Assembly (NCBI GenBank): GCA_031549535.1
Contig: JAVBPP010000042.1
Location: 1-53,208 of the forward strand
Source: JAVBPP01 sp031549535
Lineage (GTDB): Bacteria; Bacillota; Clostridia; Oscillospirales; Acutalibacteraceae
Direction of reading: 5' to 3'
Length of the DNA stretch: 53,208 bases
The notes beneath the pieces are model-generated. The model had not been told where the DNA came from. It ran no database searches and saw only the letters and a program-made list of their open reading frames with translations. The translations under genes were made by a program, and so were the position numbers. This document shows, one piece after another, positions 24,693 to 33,684 of the stretch; position 1 is the stretch's first letter, and every line of letters begins with the position of its first letter.

Positions 24693-26762
24693 ATGCCAAG
24701 GCAGGTCTCACTGGAGAACACCAGAAACATTGGAATAATGGCACACATCGACGCGGGAAAAACGACCACGTCTGAGCGTATTTTGTTCTACACAGGCAAA
24801 ACGCATAAGCTGGGCGAGGTACACGACGGCGCGGCGACAATGGACTGGATGGAACAGGAACAGGAGCGCGGAATCACAATCACCTCCGCAGCGACAACCT
24901 GCTTTTGGAAGGATCATCGGATCAATATCATTGATACCCCCGGCCACGTCGATTTTACAGTAGAGGTGGAGCGCTCCCTGCGCGTTTTGGACGGTAGTGT
25001 TACCGTTCTTTGCGCCAAGGGCGGCGTGGAACCCCAGAGTGAAACGGTATGGCGGCAGGCGGATAAGTACCATGTTCCGCGCATGGCATATGTCAATAAA
25101 ATGGATATTATGGGCGCGAACTTTTATAATGTTGTGGAAATGATGCGTGAGCGTCTGAAATGCAACGCAGTGCCCATTCAGCTCCCCATCGGCGCAGAAG
25201 CCGATTTTAGGGGAATGATTGATCTCGTGGAAATGAAGGCCGTTGTCTATTATGATGACAAAGGGTTGGATGTCCGCGAGGAAGAGATTCCTGAGGACAT
25301 GTTGGCTAAGGCGCAGGAATACCGTGATGCATTGCTGGAGCAAGTCGCGGAGCAGGACGATGCCCTGTTGGAAAAATACCTTGAGGGCGAAGAACTGACC
25401 ATTGATGAAATTAAAACCTGCATCCGGAAGGCAACGCTTGCGAATTTGATGGTTCCCGTTGTGTGCGGAACCTCATACCGCAACAAAGGCGTGCAAAAGC
25501 TGCTGGACGCAATCATTGCCTATATGCCCGCGCCGACAGATGTTGCAAACATTTTAGGCGTGAATCCGAAGACGGATGCGCAGGAAGAACGCAAATCTTC
25601 TGATGATGAGCCGTTTTCCGCGCTGGCGTTTAAGATTGCAACGGATCCATTTGTCGGAAAGCTGTGCTTTTTCCGCGTATATTCCGGCTGCGTTCCAACG
25701 GGCAGCACCGTTTATAATTCAACCAAACAGGGGAATGAGCGCATCGGGCGTATTCTGCAGATGCACTCCAACCACCGGCAGGATATCGAATGTTGTTATG
25801 CGGGAGACATTGCCGCCTGCGTGGGTTTGAAAAATACCACAACAGGCGACACCCTGTGTGACCAGAGGCATCCCATTATACTGGAATCCATGGAATTCCC
25901 GGATCCGGTTATCCGCGTTGCGATTGAGCCGAAAACCAAGGCCGGTCAAGAGAAAATGGGAATCGCGCTGCAGAAACTTGCCGAGGAAGACCCCACTTTT
26001 AAAAGCTACACGGATGAGGAGACAGGCCAAACCATTATTGCCGGCATGGGCGAGCTCCACTTGGAGATTATCGTGGACAGAATGCTGCGCGAGTTTAAGG
26101 TAGAAGCGAATGTCGGCCGTCCGCAGGTAGCATACCGTGAAACCATCACAACCATGGCGGAGAGCGATACCAAGTACGCAAGGCAGTCCGGCGGACGCGG
26201 CCAGTACGGCCATGTGAAAATCCGCATCGAACCAAACCCCGAAAAGGGCTACGAGTTTGTCAATGAGATTGTCGGCGGAGCCGTTCCGAAGGAATACATC
26301 GCTCCGGCGGAGGCGGGCATCAAGGGTGCCATGCTTTCCGGCGTTTTGGCGGGCTACAATGTTGTGGATGTGAAGGTTACGCTGTTTGACGGCTCCTACC
26401 ATGAGGTGGACTCATCCGAAATGGCGTTTAAAATTGCCGGTTCTATGGCGTTTAAAGATGCCATGCATAAGGCAAAGCCGGTACTCATGGAACCGATTAT
26501 GAAAGTTGCTATTACGGTTCCGGATGAATACATGGGCGATGTTATCGGTGATGTCAACGCCCGCAGAGGTGTGATTCAGAACACGGAAATGCGCACCGGC
26601 GCTGTGCAAATCAACGCCAATATCCCGCTTTCCAACATGTTCGGCTATGCCACAACCCTGCGTTCTAAAACGCAAGGGCGCGGACAATATGTTATGGAGC
26701 CCAGCCACTATGTCGAGATACCCAAGAGCATAGCGGAAACGCTGACAAAGGAAAAGGCATAA
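24693..26762 (+). CDS. fusA: Translation elongation factor G
   Basis: The GTPase that moves tRNA and mRNA through the ribosome, 689 residues. The G domain shows AHIDAGKTT (G1), RGITITSAATT (G2), DTPGHVDFT (G3) and NKMD (G4), followed by domains II-V (GMGELHLEIIVDRM in domain III; GGRGQYGHVKIRI and the C-terminal RSKTQGRGQYVMEP). It has the full canonical length and the usual TTSERILFYTG switch, so it is the housekeeping EF-G rather than a tetracycline-resistance paralogue. A GAAAGGA ribosome binding site precedes the ATG. tuf has its own promoter 47 nt downstream. Confidence 0.98.
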   Translation: MPRQVSLENTRNIGIMAHIDAGKTTTSERILFYTGKTHKLGEVHDGAATMDWMEQEQERGITITSAATTCFWKDHRINIIDTPGHVDFTVEVERSLRVLDGSVTVLCAKGGVEPQSETVWRQADKYHVPRMAYVNKMDIMGANFYNVVEMMRERLKCNAVPIQLPIGAEADFRGMIDLVEMKAVVYYDDKGLDVREEEIPEDMLAKAQEYRDALLEQVAEQDDALLEKYLEGEELTIDEIKTCIRKATLANLMVPVVCGTSYRNKGVQKLLDAIIAYMPAPTDVANILGVNPKTDAQEERKSSDDEPFSALAFKIATDPFVGKLCFFRVYSGCVPTGSTVYNSTKQGNERIGRILQMHSNHRQDIECCYAGDIAACVGLKNTTTGDTLCDQRHPIILESMEFPDPVIRVAIEPKTKAGQEKMGIALQKLAEEDPTFKSYTDEETGQTIIAGMGELHLEIIVDRMLREFKVEANVGRPQVAYRETITTMAESDTKYARQSGGRGQYGHVKIRIEPNPEKGYEFVNEIVGGAVPKEYIAPAEAGIKGAMLSGVLAGYNVVDVKVTLFDGSYHEVDSSEMAFKIAGSMAFKDAMHKAKPVLMEPIMKVAITVPDEYMGDVIGDVNARRGVIQNTEMRTGAVQINANIPLSNMFGYATTLRSKTQGRGQYVMEPSHYVEIPKSIAETLTKEKA

Positions 26763-26808
26763 GGGCGAGAACAGTTCTTTGTAAATCACAGAAGCTTGTA
26801 AAAAAGGC

Positions 26809-26837
26809 TTGCTATTTTTACAAAGAATTGGTAGAAT
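26809..26837 (+). promoter_or_regulatory. tuf promoter
   Basis: TTGCTA (26809-26814), a 17-nt spacer, TAGAAT (26832-26837), in the 140-nt gap between fusA and tuf. It leaves a leader of about 58 nt with GGGAGG before the ATG. Confidence 0.7.
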
Positions 26838-26902
26838 AGCAACATGCATTCGCATGAAATAAATTGATTAAACCGTAAAGAACAAGGGAGGATAAAGCGA
26901 AA

Positions 26903-28105
26903 ATGGCAAAAGCAAAATTTGAAAGAACCAAGCCCCACGTAAACATCGGCACAATCGGTCACGTTGACCACGGTAAGACCACACTGACAGCTGCGATCAC
27001 CAAGACCCTTGCAATGAAGGGCGGCGCAGCATTTGTTGATTACGCAAACATCGATAAGGCTCCGGAAGAGAGAGAGCGCGGCATCACAATCAACACCTCT
27101 CACGTTGAGTATGAGACCGATGCCCGTCACTATGCTCACGTTGACTGCCCCGGCCACGCCGACTATATCAAAAACATGATTACCGGCGCAGCGCAGATGG
27201 ACGGCGCAATCCTTGTTATCGCATCCACAGACGGCCCGATGGCGCAGACAAAAGAGCACCTTTTGCTTGCCCGCCAGGTTGGTGTGCCTTATATCGTAGT
27301 ATTCATGAACAAGGTTGACCAGGTTGACGATGAAGAGCTCCTTGAGCTGGTCGAAATGGAAATCCGTGAGACTTTGGACGAGTATGAATTCCCGGGCGAC
27401 GATACCCCCATCATCAAGGGTTCTGCTCTGAAGGCGCTCGAGTATGCTGGCGGCGACGTGGATGCTCCCGAAATCAAGTGCATCTGGGAACTGATGGAAG
27501 CTGTTGACTCCTATATCCCCAATCCGGAGCGCAAGGCTGACCTGCCCTTCATCATGCCTGTTGAAGACGTGTTCACCATCACCGGGCGCGGCACCGTTGC
27601 CACCGGCAGAGTGGAGCGCGGCCAACTCAAGACCAGTGAAGAAGTGGAAATCGTTGGCTTGACCGAGGAGAGAAGAAAGGTCGTTTGCACCGGCATCGAA
27701 ATGTTCCGCAAGATTCTGGATTACGCCGAGGCAGGCGACAATATCGGCGCATTGCTGCGCGGTGTTCAGAGATCTGAAATCGAGCGCGGCCAGGTTCTCG
27801 CGAAGCCCGGCTCCATTCATCCCTACACCAAGTTTAAGGGTCAGGTTTATGTTCTGACCAAGGATGAAGGCGGCCGTCATAAGCCCTTCTTTAACAACTA
27901 TCGTCCGCAGTTCTATTTCAGAACCACTGACGTTACCGGCGTTATCAGCCTGCCCGAGGGCGTTGAAATGTGTATGCCCGGCGATAACATCGAAATTGAT
28001 GTTGAGCTGATTACTCCTATCGCAATTGAGGAAGGCCTGCGTTTCGCTATCCGTGAAGGTGGCAGAACCGTTGGTTCCGGCGTTGTTATCGGCTGCAGCG
28101 ACTGA
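26903..28105 (+). CDS. tuf: Translation elongation factor Tu
   Basis: The GTPase that delivers aminoacyl-tRNA to the ribosome, 400 residues. Motifs: GHVDHGKTT (G1), RGITINTSHVEYET (G2), DCPGHADY (G3), NKVD (G4) and GSALKALE (G5), then domains II and III with GRGTVATGRVERG and PFFNNYRPQFYFRTTDVTG. The tail ends VVIGCSD rather than the common VSKIIE-type ending, and MAQTKEHLLLARQ replaces the usual MPQTREH. Both are mild departures in a protein that is otherwise very conserved. It is followed by a strong terminator. Confidence 0.98.
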   Translation: MAKAKFERTKPHVNIGTIGHVDHGKTTLTAAITKTLAMKGGAAFVDYANIDKAPEERERGITINTSHVEYETDARHYAHVDCPGHADYIKNMITGAAQMDGAILVIASTDGPMAQTKEHLLLARQVGVPYIVVFMNKVDQVDDEELLELVEMEIRETLDEYEFPGDDTPIIKGSALKALEYAGGDVDAPEIKCIWELMEAVDSYIPNPERKADLPFIMPVEDVFTITGRGTVATGRVERGQLKTSEEVEIVGLTEERRKVVCTGIEMFRKILDYAEAGDNIGALLRGVQRSEIERGQVLAKPGSIHPYTKFKGQVYVLTKDEGGRHKPFFNNYRPQFYFRTTDVTGVISLPEGVEMCMPGDNIEIDVELITPIAIEEGLRFAIREGGRTVGSGVVIGCSD

Positions 28106-28140
28106 TTCTAAGCAAAATCATCTATCCTATAAAGTGATAC

Positions 28141-28176
28141 AAAAAACGCAGAAACTTTATGTTTCTGCGTTTTTTT
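28141..28176 (+). terminator. Terminator after tuf, probably bidirectional
   Basis: Arms AAAAAACGCAGAAAC and GTTTCTGCGTTTTTT with a 5-nt loop and a run of seven T. The A-run on the other side lets it also serve the convergent gpx-ohrR unit. Confidence 0.93.
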
Positions 28177-28186
28177 GGAATTGGTA

Positions 28187-28720
28187 TTACAGCAGTTTTT
28201 CAAGCTCTTTGCTGATGCTCAGAGGCTCAAGTGCCGGAGAAAAGCGCTCCGCTACGTTGCCGTTTCTATCAATCAGAAACTTACCGAAATTCCAAACGAT
28301 GTCCGACGGTTCCTTGAATGTTCTAAGTGGCTTGACGACAAGTTCGAATGCTTTGCTTTTCAGATTGCCTTTGTCTTTGGGTGCTTGCTGTTTCAGCCAG
28401 GCATACAATTCGGATTGGTTTTCTCCATTCACGTCAATCTTCTGGAAGCGTGGAAAGGTTGTGCCATAATTCAAGGAGCAAAAGGTTGCAATCTCCTCGT
28501 CACTGTCAGGGGCCTGTTCCTTAAACTGGTTACAGGGAAAATCTAAAATTTCAAGGCCTTTAGCATGATATTTTCTGTAAAGCGTTTCCAAGGCTTCATA
28601 TTGCGGTGTCAAGCCGCACTTTGTGGCTGTGTTGACAATGAGCAGCACCTTTCCCCGATAGTCGGACAAATGAATCTCCTCACCCCTATTGTTTTTGACG
28701 GTGAAATCGTAAATATTCAT
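28187..28720 (-). CDS. Glutathione peroxidase-family thiol peroxidase
   Basis: It reduces hydrogen peroxide or lipid hydroperoxides, in bacteria of this type probably with thioredoxin rather than glutathione. The protein has 177 residues. Peroxidatic Cys35 lies in NTATKCGLTPQY, the second conserved Cys63 in FPCNQF, and the Trp-Asn of the catalytic tetrad in IVWNFGKFLID. It uses Cys, not selenocysteine. GGAGG precedes the ATG. The ohrR gene lies 17 nt upstream on the same strand, so the enzyme is the likely effector of the redox-sensing regulator. The stop codon falls in a GGTATTA stretch that resembles the end of the palindromic repeat family found elsewhere in the window. Confidence 0.93.
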   Translation of the reverse strand: MNIYDFTVKNNRGEEIHLSDYRGKVLLIVNTATKCGLTPQYEALETLYRKYHAKGLEILDFPCNQFKEQAPDSDEEIATFCSLNYGTTFPRFQKIDVNGENQSELYAWLKQQAPKDKGNLKSKAFELVVKPLRTFKEPSDIVWNFGKFLIDRNGNVAERFSPALEPLSISKELEKLL

Positions 28721-28737
28721 GTTCTTTTTCCTCCAAT

Positions 28738-29154
28738 TTATTTACCCAGCACTTTGTATAACAGCCTATAGAGCATCAGTGCCTCGTCATTTTCCAGGTT
28801 TATGCAGCTGCCAATTTTGGCCGGAATATCCTTTGCGTCATCCTTCAAGGCTTCACCTTCTTGTGTGAGGGTGATGACCAAGATTCTCTCATCCTCCTTC
28901 GAGCGCTTTCGGGTTACGAGACCTTGCTGCTCCAGCCTTTTTAACACCGGTGTAATGGTACCGGAATCCAGAAATAAAATTTCGCCCAACTCTTTTGCTG
29001 TAATCTGCTTTTTATCCCACAAAACCATCATGGCGATGTACTGCGTGTAGGTCAGCCCAATTTCATGCAGCAGGGGAGTATACTTGCTCACAACCTCTTT
29101 GGACGCGGCATACAGGGGGAAACATAATTGATTTTCTAGTTTTAGTTGTTCCAT
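28738..29154 (-). CDS. ohrR: OhrR-type organic hydroperoxide sensor, MarR family, two-Cys type
   Basis: A 138-residue winged-helix repressor inactivated by oxidation. The N-terminal NQLCFPLYAASKEV carries the sensing Cys11 followed by the Tyr typical of OhrR. The DNA-binding part reads ITAKELGEILFLDSGTITPVLKRLE with wing RKRSKEDERILVITLT. A second Cys117 (IGSCIN) stands 106 residues after the first, as in Xanthomonas OhrR (Cys22/Cys127), so a disulphide-switch mechanism is likely. GAGGGATG precedes the ATG. It is in an operon with the peroxidase gene downstream. A 114-bp palindrome lies 39 nt upstream. Confidence 0.88.
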   Translation of the reverse strand: MEQLKLENQLCFPLYAASKEVVSKYTPLLHEIGLTYTQYIAMMVLWDKKQITAKELGEILFLDSGTITPVLKRLEQQGLVTRKRSKEDERILVITLTQEGEALKDDAKDIPAKIGSCINLENDEALMLYRLLYKVLGK

Positions 29155-29192
29155 ACATCATCCCTCTTCGTTGATATTTTCTGGTTTTATCT

Positions 29193-29306
29193 GTATTATT
29201 ACTCCTGCACCAAACAGTAGTAAAAATTTTGCGGGCTAAAATCCCTTAAATCCAAGCATTTCAGCCCGTAAAATTAACTACTGTTAAGTGCCGGAGTAAT
29301 AGTATA
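29193..29306. repeat. 114-bp imperfect palindrome upstream of ohrR
   Basis: Two arms of about 50 nt are near-perfect inverted copies: for example TATTACTCCTGCACCAAACA pairs with the complement of TGTTAAGTGCCGGAGTAATA, followed inward by CAGTAGT/ACTACTG and CGGGCT/AGCCCG. The centre is near 29249. It has no coding content. It may be a MITE-like insertion or a cruciform-forming control region for ohrR-gpx. It is not related in sequence to the repeats at 35.16 and 46.56 kb. Confidence 0.7.
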
Positions 29307-29370
29307 CACCGGCAGAACAAATTAGTCAAGCACAATATAATTTCGCACAATTAAAATTTTATTTATTGGA

Positions 29371-29419
29371 AACAAAGAAACAGCCAATTGGTATAAAACC
29401 CAATTGGTTGTTTCTTGTT
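29371..29419 (-). terminator. Terminator after spoIVA
   Basis: A long stem, AACAAAGAAACAGCCAATTGG against CCAATTGGTTGTTTCTTGTT, with an 8-nt loop. In the minus-strand RNA it is followed by T-rich sequence. It lies 13 nt downstream of the spoIVA stop. Confidence 0.8.
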
Positions 29420-29431
29420 GTGGTTGCCAAA

Positions 29432-30910
29432 CTAAAGTATAATACAGATTAATCCGCTGCAGCCCTCATTAATAATTTTTTCCAGCGTTTCCTGAATTTT
29501 CAGGCGGGCGTCCGAAGGCATGCGATACAATTTGTTATGCAGCCCCTCGTTCACCAGCTCATGCAGAGATTTTCCAAAGATGTTTGAACCCCATATCTCG
29601 GCCGGATTCTCTTCAAACTCTTTGAGCAGGTACATCACCAGTTCCTCTGACTGGGATTCTGAGCCGACGATGGGCGCGACCTCTGTGGTGATGTCCGCAC
29701 GCATCATATGGATTGATGGAGCGCTTGCACGCAGACGTACGCCGTAGCGCCCACCTTGCTTCATGATTTCCGGTTCGTCCAGCGAGAGCTCCTCCAGCGA
29801 TGGCATGACGATGCCGTAGCCGGTGGCTTCCACCTCCTCAATGGCGTTAGCGATACGCTCGTACTTACCCTTGACCTTTGCCAGCTCCTGCATGCAGTTG
29901 AGCAAACCCTGTTCGTTTTCGATTTCGAGGCCTGTAGATTCAGCCAAAATTTTATAAAATAAATCCGGTGCCATGGTGATGGTCAGTTTGGCCGCACCGC
30001 TGGAGAGATCCATGTTGTTGACTTGAGCGGAGCGAATATATTCAAACTCACCCATTTCTTTGGCAAGCGTATCCACATCCCGCACACGCGCTATCTTTTT
30101 TGCCGTACTGCGAATCATGTCATACGTTGCAGCGCGTAGCCAATGCTCTGCGTCCATGCCGGTCATCCAGCCGGGGAGGTCGATGGCAATCTCTTTGATT
30201 GGAAACTCAAACAGCACCTGGCCGAGTATGTCGCGGATTTCGGATTCCTCAATCTCCAGGCAGTTCACAGGAATAACAGGGACGCCGTATTTGGCAACCA
30301 TCTCTCCCGCCAGCTCCCTTGCTGCGGCTGTGCGGTGATTGCGGCAGTTGAGCAGGACGATAAATGGTTTGTTGAGCTCCTTCAGCTCGCTGATGACGCG
30401 CTCCTCCGCTTCCTCATACTCGGCGCGCGGGATATCGCTGATGGAGCCGTCTGTTGTGACGACGATGCCGATGGTGGAATGTTCGCTGATGACCTTTTGT
30501 GTGCCAATCTCTGCCGCCATGTTAAACGGGATTTCCTCCGGGAACCAAGGCGTTTTTACCATGCGCGGCTGGTTATCCTCAATATAGCCCAGCGAGCTGG
30601 GAACAATGTAACCCACGCAGTCGATCATTCTCACACTGAACTGCGCCTGAGAGGGGAGTGTAATTTGCACGGCTTCTTCCGGCACGAATTTGGGCTCCGT
30701 AGTCATAATCGTCCTGCCGGAGGAGGATTGGGGCATTTCGTCATTGGCGCGTTCTTTGCGGAAATCACCGTCCATATTCGGCAGCACGAGGGTATCCATA
30801 AAGCGGCGGATGAACGTGGACTTTCCGGTGCGTACCGGGCCAACCACGCCGATATAAATATCGCCCTGGGTGCGCTGCGCAATATCCTGATAGATGCTGC
30901 GTTCTTCCAT
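29432..30910 (-). CDS. spoIVA: Stage IV sporulation protein A, spore coat morphogenetic ATPase
   Basis: It builds the basement layer of the spore coat on the forespore surface and polymerises by ATP hydrolysis. The start ATG 30910 gives 492 residues, the same length as B. subtilis SpoIVA, and the opening MEERSIYQDIAQRTQGDIY aligns with it. Walker A is GPVRTGKST (24-32), followed by TTEPKFVP, and DCVGY marks Walker B. The C-terminus ends EKIINEGCSGLICIIL, the region that in Bacillus contacts SpoVM. The DUF3794/LysM gene ends 19 nt upstream on the same strand. Presence of this gene is strong evidence that the organism forms endospores. Confidence 0.96.
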   Translation of the reverse strand: MEERSIYQDIAQRTQGDIYIGVVGPVRTGKSTFIRRFMDTLVLPNMDGDFRKERANDEMPQSSSGRTIMTTEPKFVPEEAVQITLPSQAQFSVRMIDCVGYIVPSSLGYIEDNQPRMVKTPWFPEEIPFNMAAEIGTQKVISEHSTIGIVVTTDGSISDIPRAEYEEAEERVISELKELNKPFIVLLNCRNHRTAAARELAGEMVAKYGVPVIPVNCLEIEESEIRDILGQVLFEFPIKEIAIDLPGWMTGMDAEHWLRAATYDMIRSTAKKIARVRDVDTLAKEMGEFEYIRSAQVNNMDLSSGAAKLTITMAPDLFYKILAESTGLEIENEQGLLNCMQELAKVKGKYERIANAIEEVEATGYGIVMPSLEELSLDEPEIMKQGGRYGVRLRASAPSIHMMRADITTEVAPIVGSESQSEELVMYLLKEFEENPAEIWGSNIFGKSLHELVNEGLHNKLYRMPSDARLKIQETLEKIINEGCSGLICIIL

Positions 30911-30929
30911 AATACTAACCATCCCTTCC

Positions 30930-32462
30930 TTACTCTGCCACACCCGGAATCATGAGCATACACTTCTCTTCCACCCGCTCTGCCGTGAGGGCGTTTTCCC
31001 TCTGCACCGCTTCCACGGTGGTGCGGTATTTGCGGGCAATATCCCAGACGGTCTCGCCGGGGTCGTTGTAATAAATAATCAGCGGAGCGCGTTCCGCCTG
31101 CTCTCCCATTTCATCCATTAGCTCTATCCCTGCAACGACGCGGTCTGTCTCAATGGCATAGGCGTCCGCCGTGATTTTAATTTCCAAGCGCAACTCAATG
31201 TTACCGTCGGTGCCTTGCGCCCAACTGCTGGCAAGCAATTGTAAATCCGGTTCACACTGCAAACGCTCCACTTTTTCGTGCAAGGCGCGTTTGTATTGAA
31301 AGGAAACCGGGCGTTCCGCATAGTTTGGCTGGTTATCCGCATCGGTGTACAAAATATGTACATTTACGGTGCCGTTGATAAGCAGGGCGTCCTCCGCAAG
31401 GGAGGCGCTACGCTCCAAGTCCGCGCACCACAGTTCCATGACATTGGCGTCCGGCACGTTGACGGTTTCTTTCACGAGGAAGGTGTCGCTAAAACGATCT
31501 GCGCACTTGCGAAATTCGGCGTTACGCAAATCCAGCTTCATGTCTCCCTTTGTGCTGTAAGCGTCCACAATGACAGGCAGTTCAATCTCACGGTTGGCTG
31601 ATACACGGGCGCTCACGCGGGCGGTGATGTCCAAAAGACGCTGTTCACCGGAGGAATCAGACTTGGGTAAAACGTCCAACGCCGCCGTCTGCAGGCAGAC
31701 CCGGCTGTGCACATCCTCCTCCACGCCTTCCAGCTCAATAATCTGGCTGAGGGGAATGGCATGCTCCAGCGTGACCAGTTCCGCCTCCGGTGTATCGGCA
31801 ATATAGACCATCTTTACCTGGAATTCGCCTTTTATAAGCAGTTTGTTGCTGATGGCCTTAGAATCATCTACCAGCGTGATGCCCGTGGCATGCAACAGTT
31901 GGTTCATCGGCGGTTTATCGTCCGAAATTTCCATTACCTCGCTTAGGGAGAAGGCACGCTCCGCCTCACCAATGGCGTTGACAATGCGCCGCGTCTTCTT
32001 TTTCATTTGTATACTTTTTCCCTCTGCGCCACAGAGCATTTTTTCTTCCTTTTTCTTAACCGCACGGAATTGCATGTTCAGCATACCGTGCACATCCACG
32101 CGCCGCTGGCTCACCGCGCGGCAGTTGACATAAGAAAGCTGCGCCTGCGCCGTTGCGCAGCAAAAGGCGTCCAGCCCTTTGCATTCGGCATACTTAGAAA
32201 ACGGATAGCTTTGCTCATAGCTGCAGATTTTTCCATTTTCGCCCACATACACAATGCGTACCAGTGCGGAGCCATCCGCCGTGATGCGTTCGCCCGCTGT
32301 CTGCACGCTGTTAATGCGCGGGCATACCATACATTTGAGGATACGTTGTACGTCCGGACAATAGTCCGGCAGAGTGATATCGGTATCCACAGGTTGCTCC
32401 GCCGCACCCTCGTAGATAACCTCATTCACGCCGACCGCCTGCTCTATTCGTTGAAACTCCAT
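30930..32462 (-). CDS. DUF3794 (SPOCS) and LysM domain protein, spore-associated
   Basis: A 510-residue protein built of repeated DUF3794/SPOCS domains (first at ADITLPDY-type sequence TDITLPDYCPDVQRILKC, residues about 26-43) and ending in a LysM domain (YYNDPGETVWDIARKYRTTV...MLMIPG, last 50 residues) that should bind peptidoglycan or a related glycan. Such proteins are tied to the spore envelope of Clostridia, and the operon with spoIVA supports a role in coat or cortex assembly. I chose ATG 32462 because AAGGAG lies 10 nt upstream. The in-frame ATG at 32573 would add 37 residues without family similarity. A sigma-E-like promoter candidate lies about 60 nt upstream. Confidence 0.88.
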   Translation of the reverse strand: MEFQRIEQAVGVNEVIYEGAAEQPVDTDITLPDYCPDVQRILKCMVCPRINSVQTAGERITADGSALVRIVYVGENGKICSYEQSYPFSKYAECKGLDAFCCATAQAQLSYVNCRAVSQRRVDVHGMLNMQFRAVKKKEEKMLCGAEGKSIQMKKKTRRIVNAIGEAERAFSLSEVMEISDDKPPMNQLLHATGITLVDDSKAISNKLLIKGEFQVKMVYIADTPEAELVTLEHAIPLSQIIELEGVEEDVHSRVCLQTAALDVLPKSDSSGEQRLLDITARVSARVSANREIELPVIVDAYSTKGDMKLDLRNAEFRKCADRFSDTFLVKETVNVPDANVMELWCADLERSASLAEDALLINGTVNVHILYTDADNQPNYAERPVSFQYKRALHEKVERLQCEPDLQLLASSWAQGTDGNIELRLEIKITADAYAIETDRVVAGIELMDEMGEQAERAPLIIYYNDPGETVWDIARKYRTTVEAVQRENALTAERVEEKCMLMIPGVAE

Positions 32463-32524
32463 ATAGCCTTCGCTCCTTTTCAGCCCGGGAACGACAGAAC
32501 CGTCGTTTCCCTGTATCAGTTCTA

Positions 32525-32552
32525 TATATATGCGTTCCTGTCCTTGGTATGA
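32525..32552 (-). promoter_or_regulatory. Candidate sigma-E (mother-cell) promoter of the DUF3794-spoIVA operon
   Basis: On the minus strand TCATACC (-35-like) is followed 13 nt later by CATATATA (-10-like). This resembles the sporulation sigma-E pattern and is placed to give a leader of about 50 nt. The match is by eye only. spoIVA is sigma-E dependent in Bacillus. Confidence 0.35.
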
Positions 32553-32596
32553 CGGTTCGGTGAAGTTTTTCATATTGGGCAGTAGTTTCAGTTCAA

Positions 32597-33349
32597 TCTA
32601 TAAAAAGCAAGGGAGACAAGGGGGACGCCGGTGAGCCGGGTGCACAGGGTGCTCAGGGATTGCCCGGAACGCCCGGCCCGAAAGGCGACCCCGGCATCGG
32701 CCTTCCCGCCGGCGGCACCACAGGTCAAGTTCTTACAAAAACAGGCGCAGCGGACTATGTTGCAGCCTGGCGCACCCCGGAGGGCGGCAGCTCGGGCGGT
32801 AGCTCGAGCGGTAGCGGAATCAAGCGCATGCTGTTAGACGACATGAGCATCTCGCGCATCGGCATGGATGAGACCACCGGCTTGTACGGCTTGTATTTCC
32901 CGGCCGCCGTCTTTGGGGCAAGTTCGGCTGCCGAGATTGTGCAGAGTTATTTATATCATGATTTGACAGTCCTGTCCGACGAATTGCCATCCAGCCCAAT
33001 TATGTACTACTCGCTGGAGGCCGTCACAGACGCCACCATCCTCTTTCAGCCCGCGCAGATACCGGCCGATATGGTACAAAAATTTGATGGAGAGGATTAT
33101 ATCCCGGTCATTTTGGACGGGCGGGGCGAGGAGTTTATGGCAACGCTGCAAGCTCTCATCAATGGGCTTATCATCACCTACAGCGACAACATTGAGACGG
33201 TGGCGCCTGCGGCGAGCGTGCAGACGATGGGCGGATTAAAAGCGGGCGTGCAGTCCATGAGCACACAGACCCAGCCGGAAATCCCGGCCTTCCTGCGGCG
33301 GATTGCGGAGCGGGCAGGGAGGACGCCGGAGGGAGCCGAGTGGCTATGA
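32597..33349 (+). pseudogene. 5'-truncated phage tail-fibre-like protein with collagen-like repeats
   Basis: The frame opens at 32564 after a stop codon and contains no ATG, GTG or TTG until 32660. Yet Gly-X-Y repeats (GDKGDAGEPGAQGAQGLPG and on) already begin near 32612. The repeats are followed by the tail-fibre phrase GGTTGQVLTKTGAADYVAAW, a Gly/Ser linker, and a domain of about 170 residues with no clear homology. This means the N-terminal tail-attachment part has been lost, probably where the phage segment joins the divergent spore operon. Internal TTG 32660 could still give a 229-residue product. The next gene overlaps the stop (ATGA), as in an intact phage operon. Confidence 0.7.
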
Positions 33350-33633
33350 CGGCCGGGAATTGGATTGCGGTGGCGGCGGTGATGGTTTCAGTCGCAGCAC
33401 TCGCCCTCAGCCTTTTTCGGAATGGGAAAGCGGACGCCTCCCACCTCACGACGCTCACAGCAAAAATGGAGAGCATACAGGTCAGCCTAGCGGAAATCAA
33501 GGCAGAAATGCGCCGCTACGAGGGCGAAAACCGTGAAATCCGCGATCGGTTGATATTGGTGGAATCGTCCGCAAAACAGGCGCACAGGCGCATTGACGAA
33601 ATCCCGGGCGTGACAAACCGTTCCCGGGGGTAA
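33346..33633 (+). CDS. Small phage membrane/coiled-coil protein of the lysis region
   Basis: 95 residues: an N-terminal transmembrane helix (WIAVAAVMVSVAALALSLF, residues about 6-24), then a charged coiled coil (TLTAKMESIQVSLAEIKAEM and on to about 80). The layout recalls haemolysin XhlA-like or other accessory proteins found next to holins and endolysins, but with the helix at the N-terminus. I do not assign a name. ATG 33346 overlaps the stop of the tail-fibre relic; GGAGGGAG lies upstream. Confidence 0.7.
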   Translation: MTAGNWIAVAAVMVSVAALALSLFRNGKADASHLTTLTAKMESIQVSLAEIKAEMRRYEGENREIRDRLILVESSAKQAHRRIDEIPGVTNRSRG

Positions 33634-33648
33634 AAAAACAAAATATGG

Positions 33649-33678
33649 TTGACATTTGAGTGGAGAAGCGGGTATAAT
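33649..33678 (+). promoter_or_regulatory. Consensus promoter of the putative antitoxin RNA
   Basis: TTGACA (33649-33654), 18-nt spacer, TATAAT (33673-33678). It points toward the 3' end of the small toxin-like gene on the opposite strand. Confidence 0.85.
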
Positions 33679-33684
33679 ACAAAC

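Noticed and set aside
26786..27880. Open frame of 364 codons antisense to tuf
   Set aside because: Shadow of the highly biased tuf codon use; no start signals.
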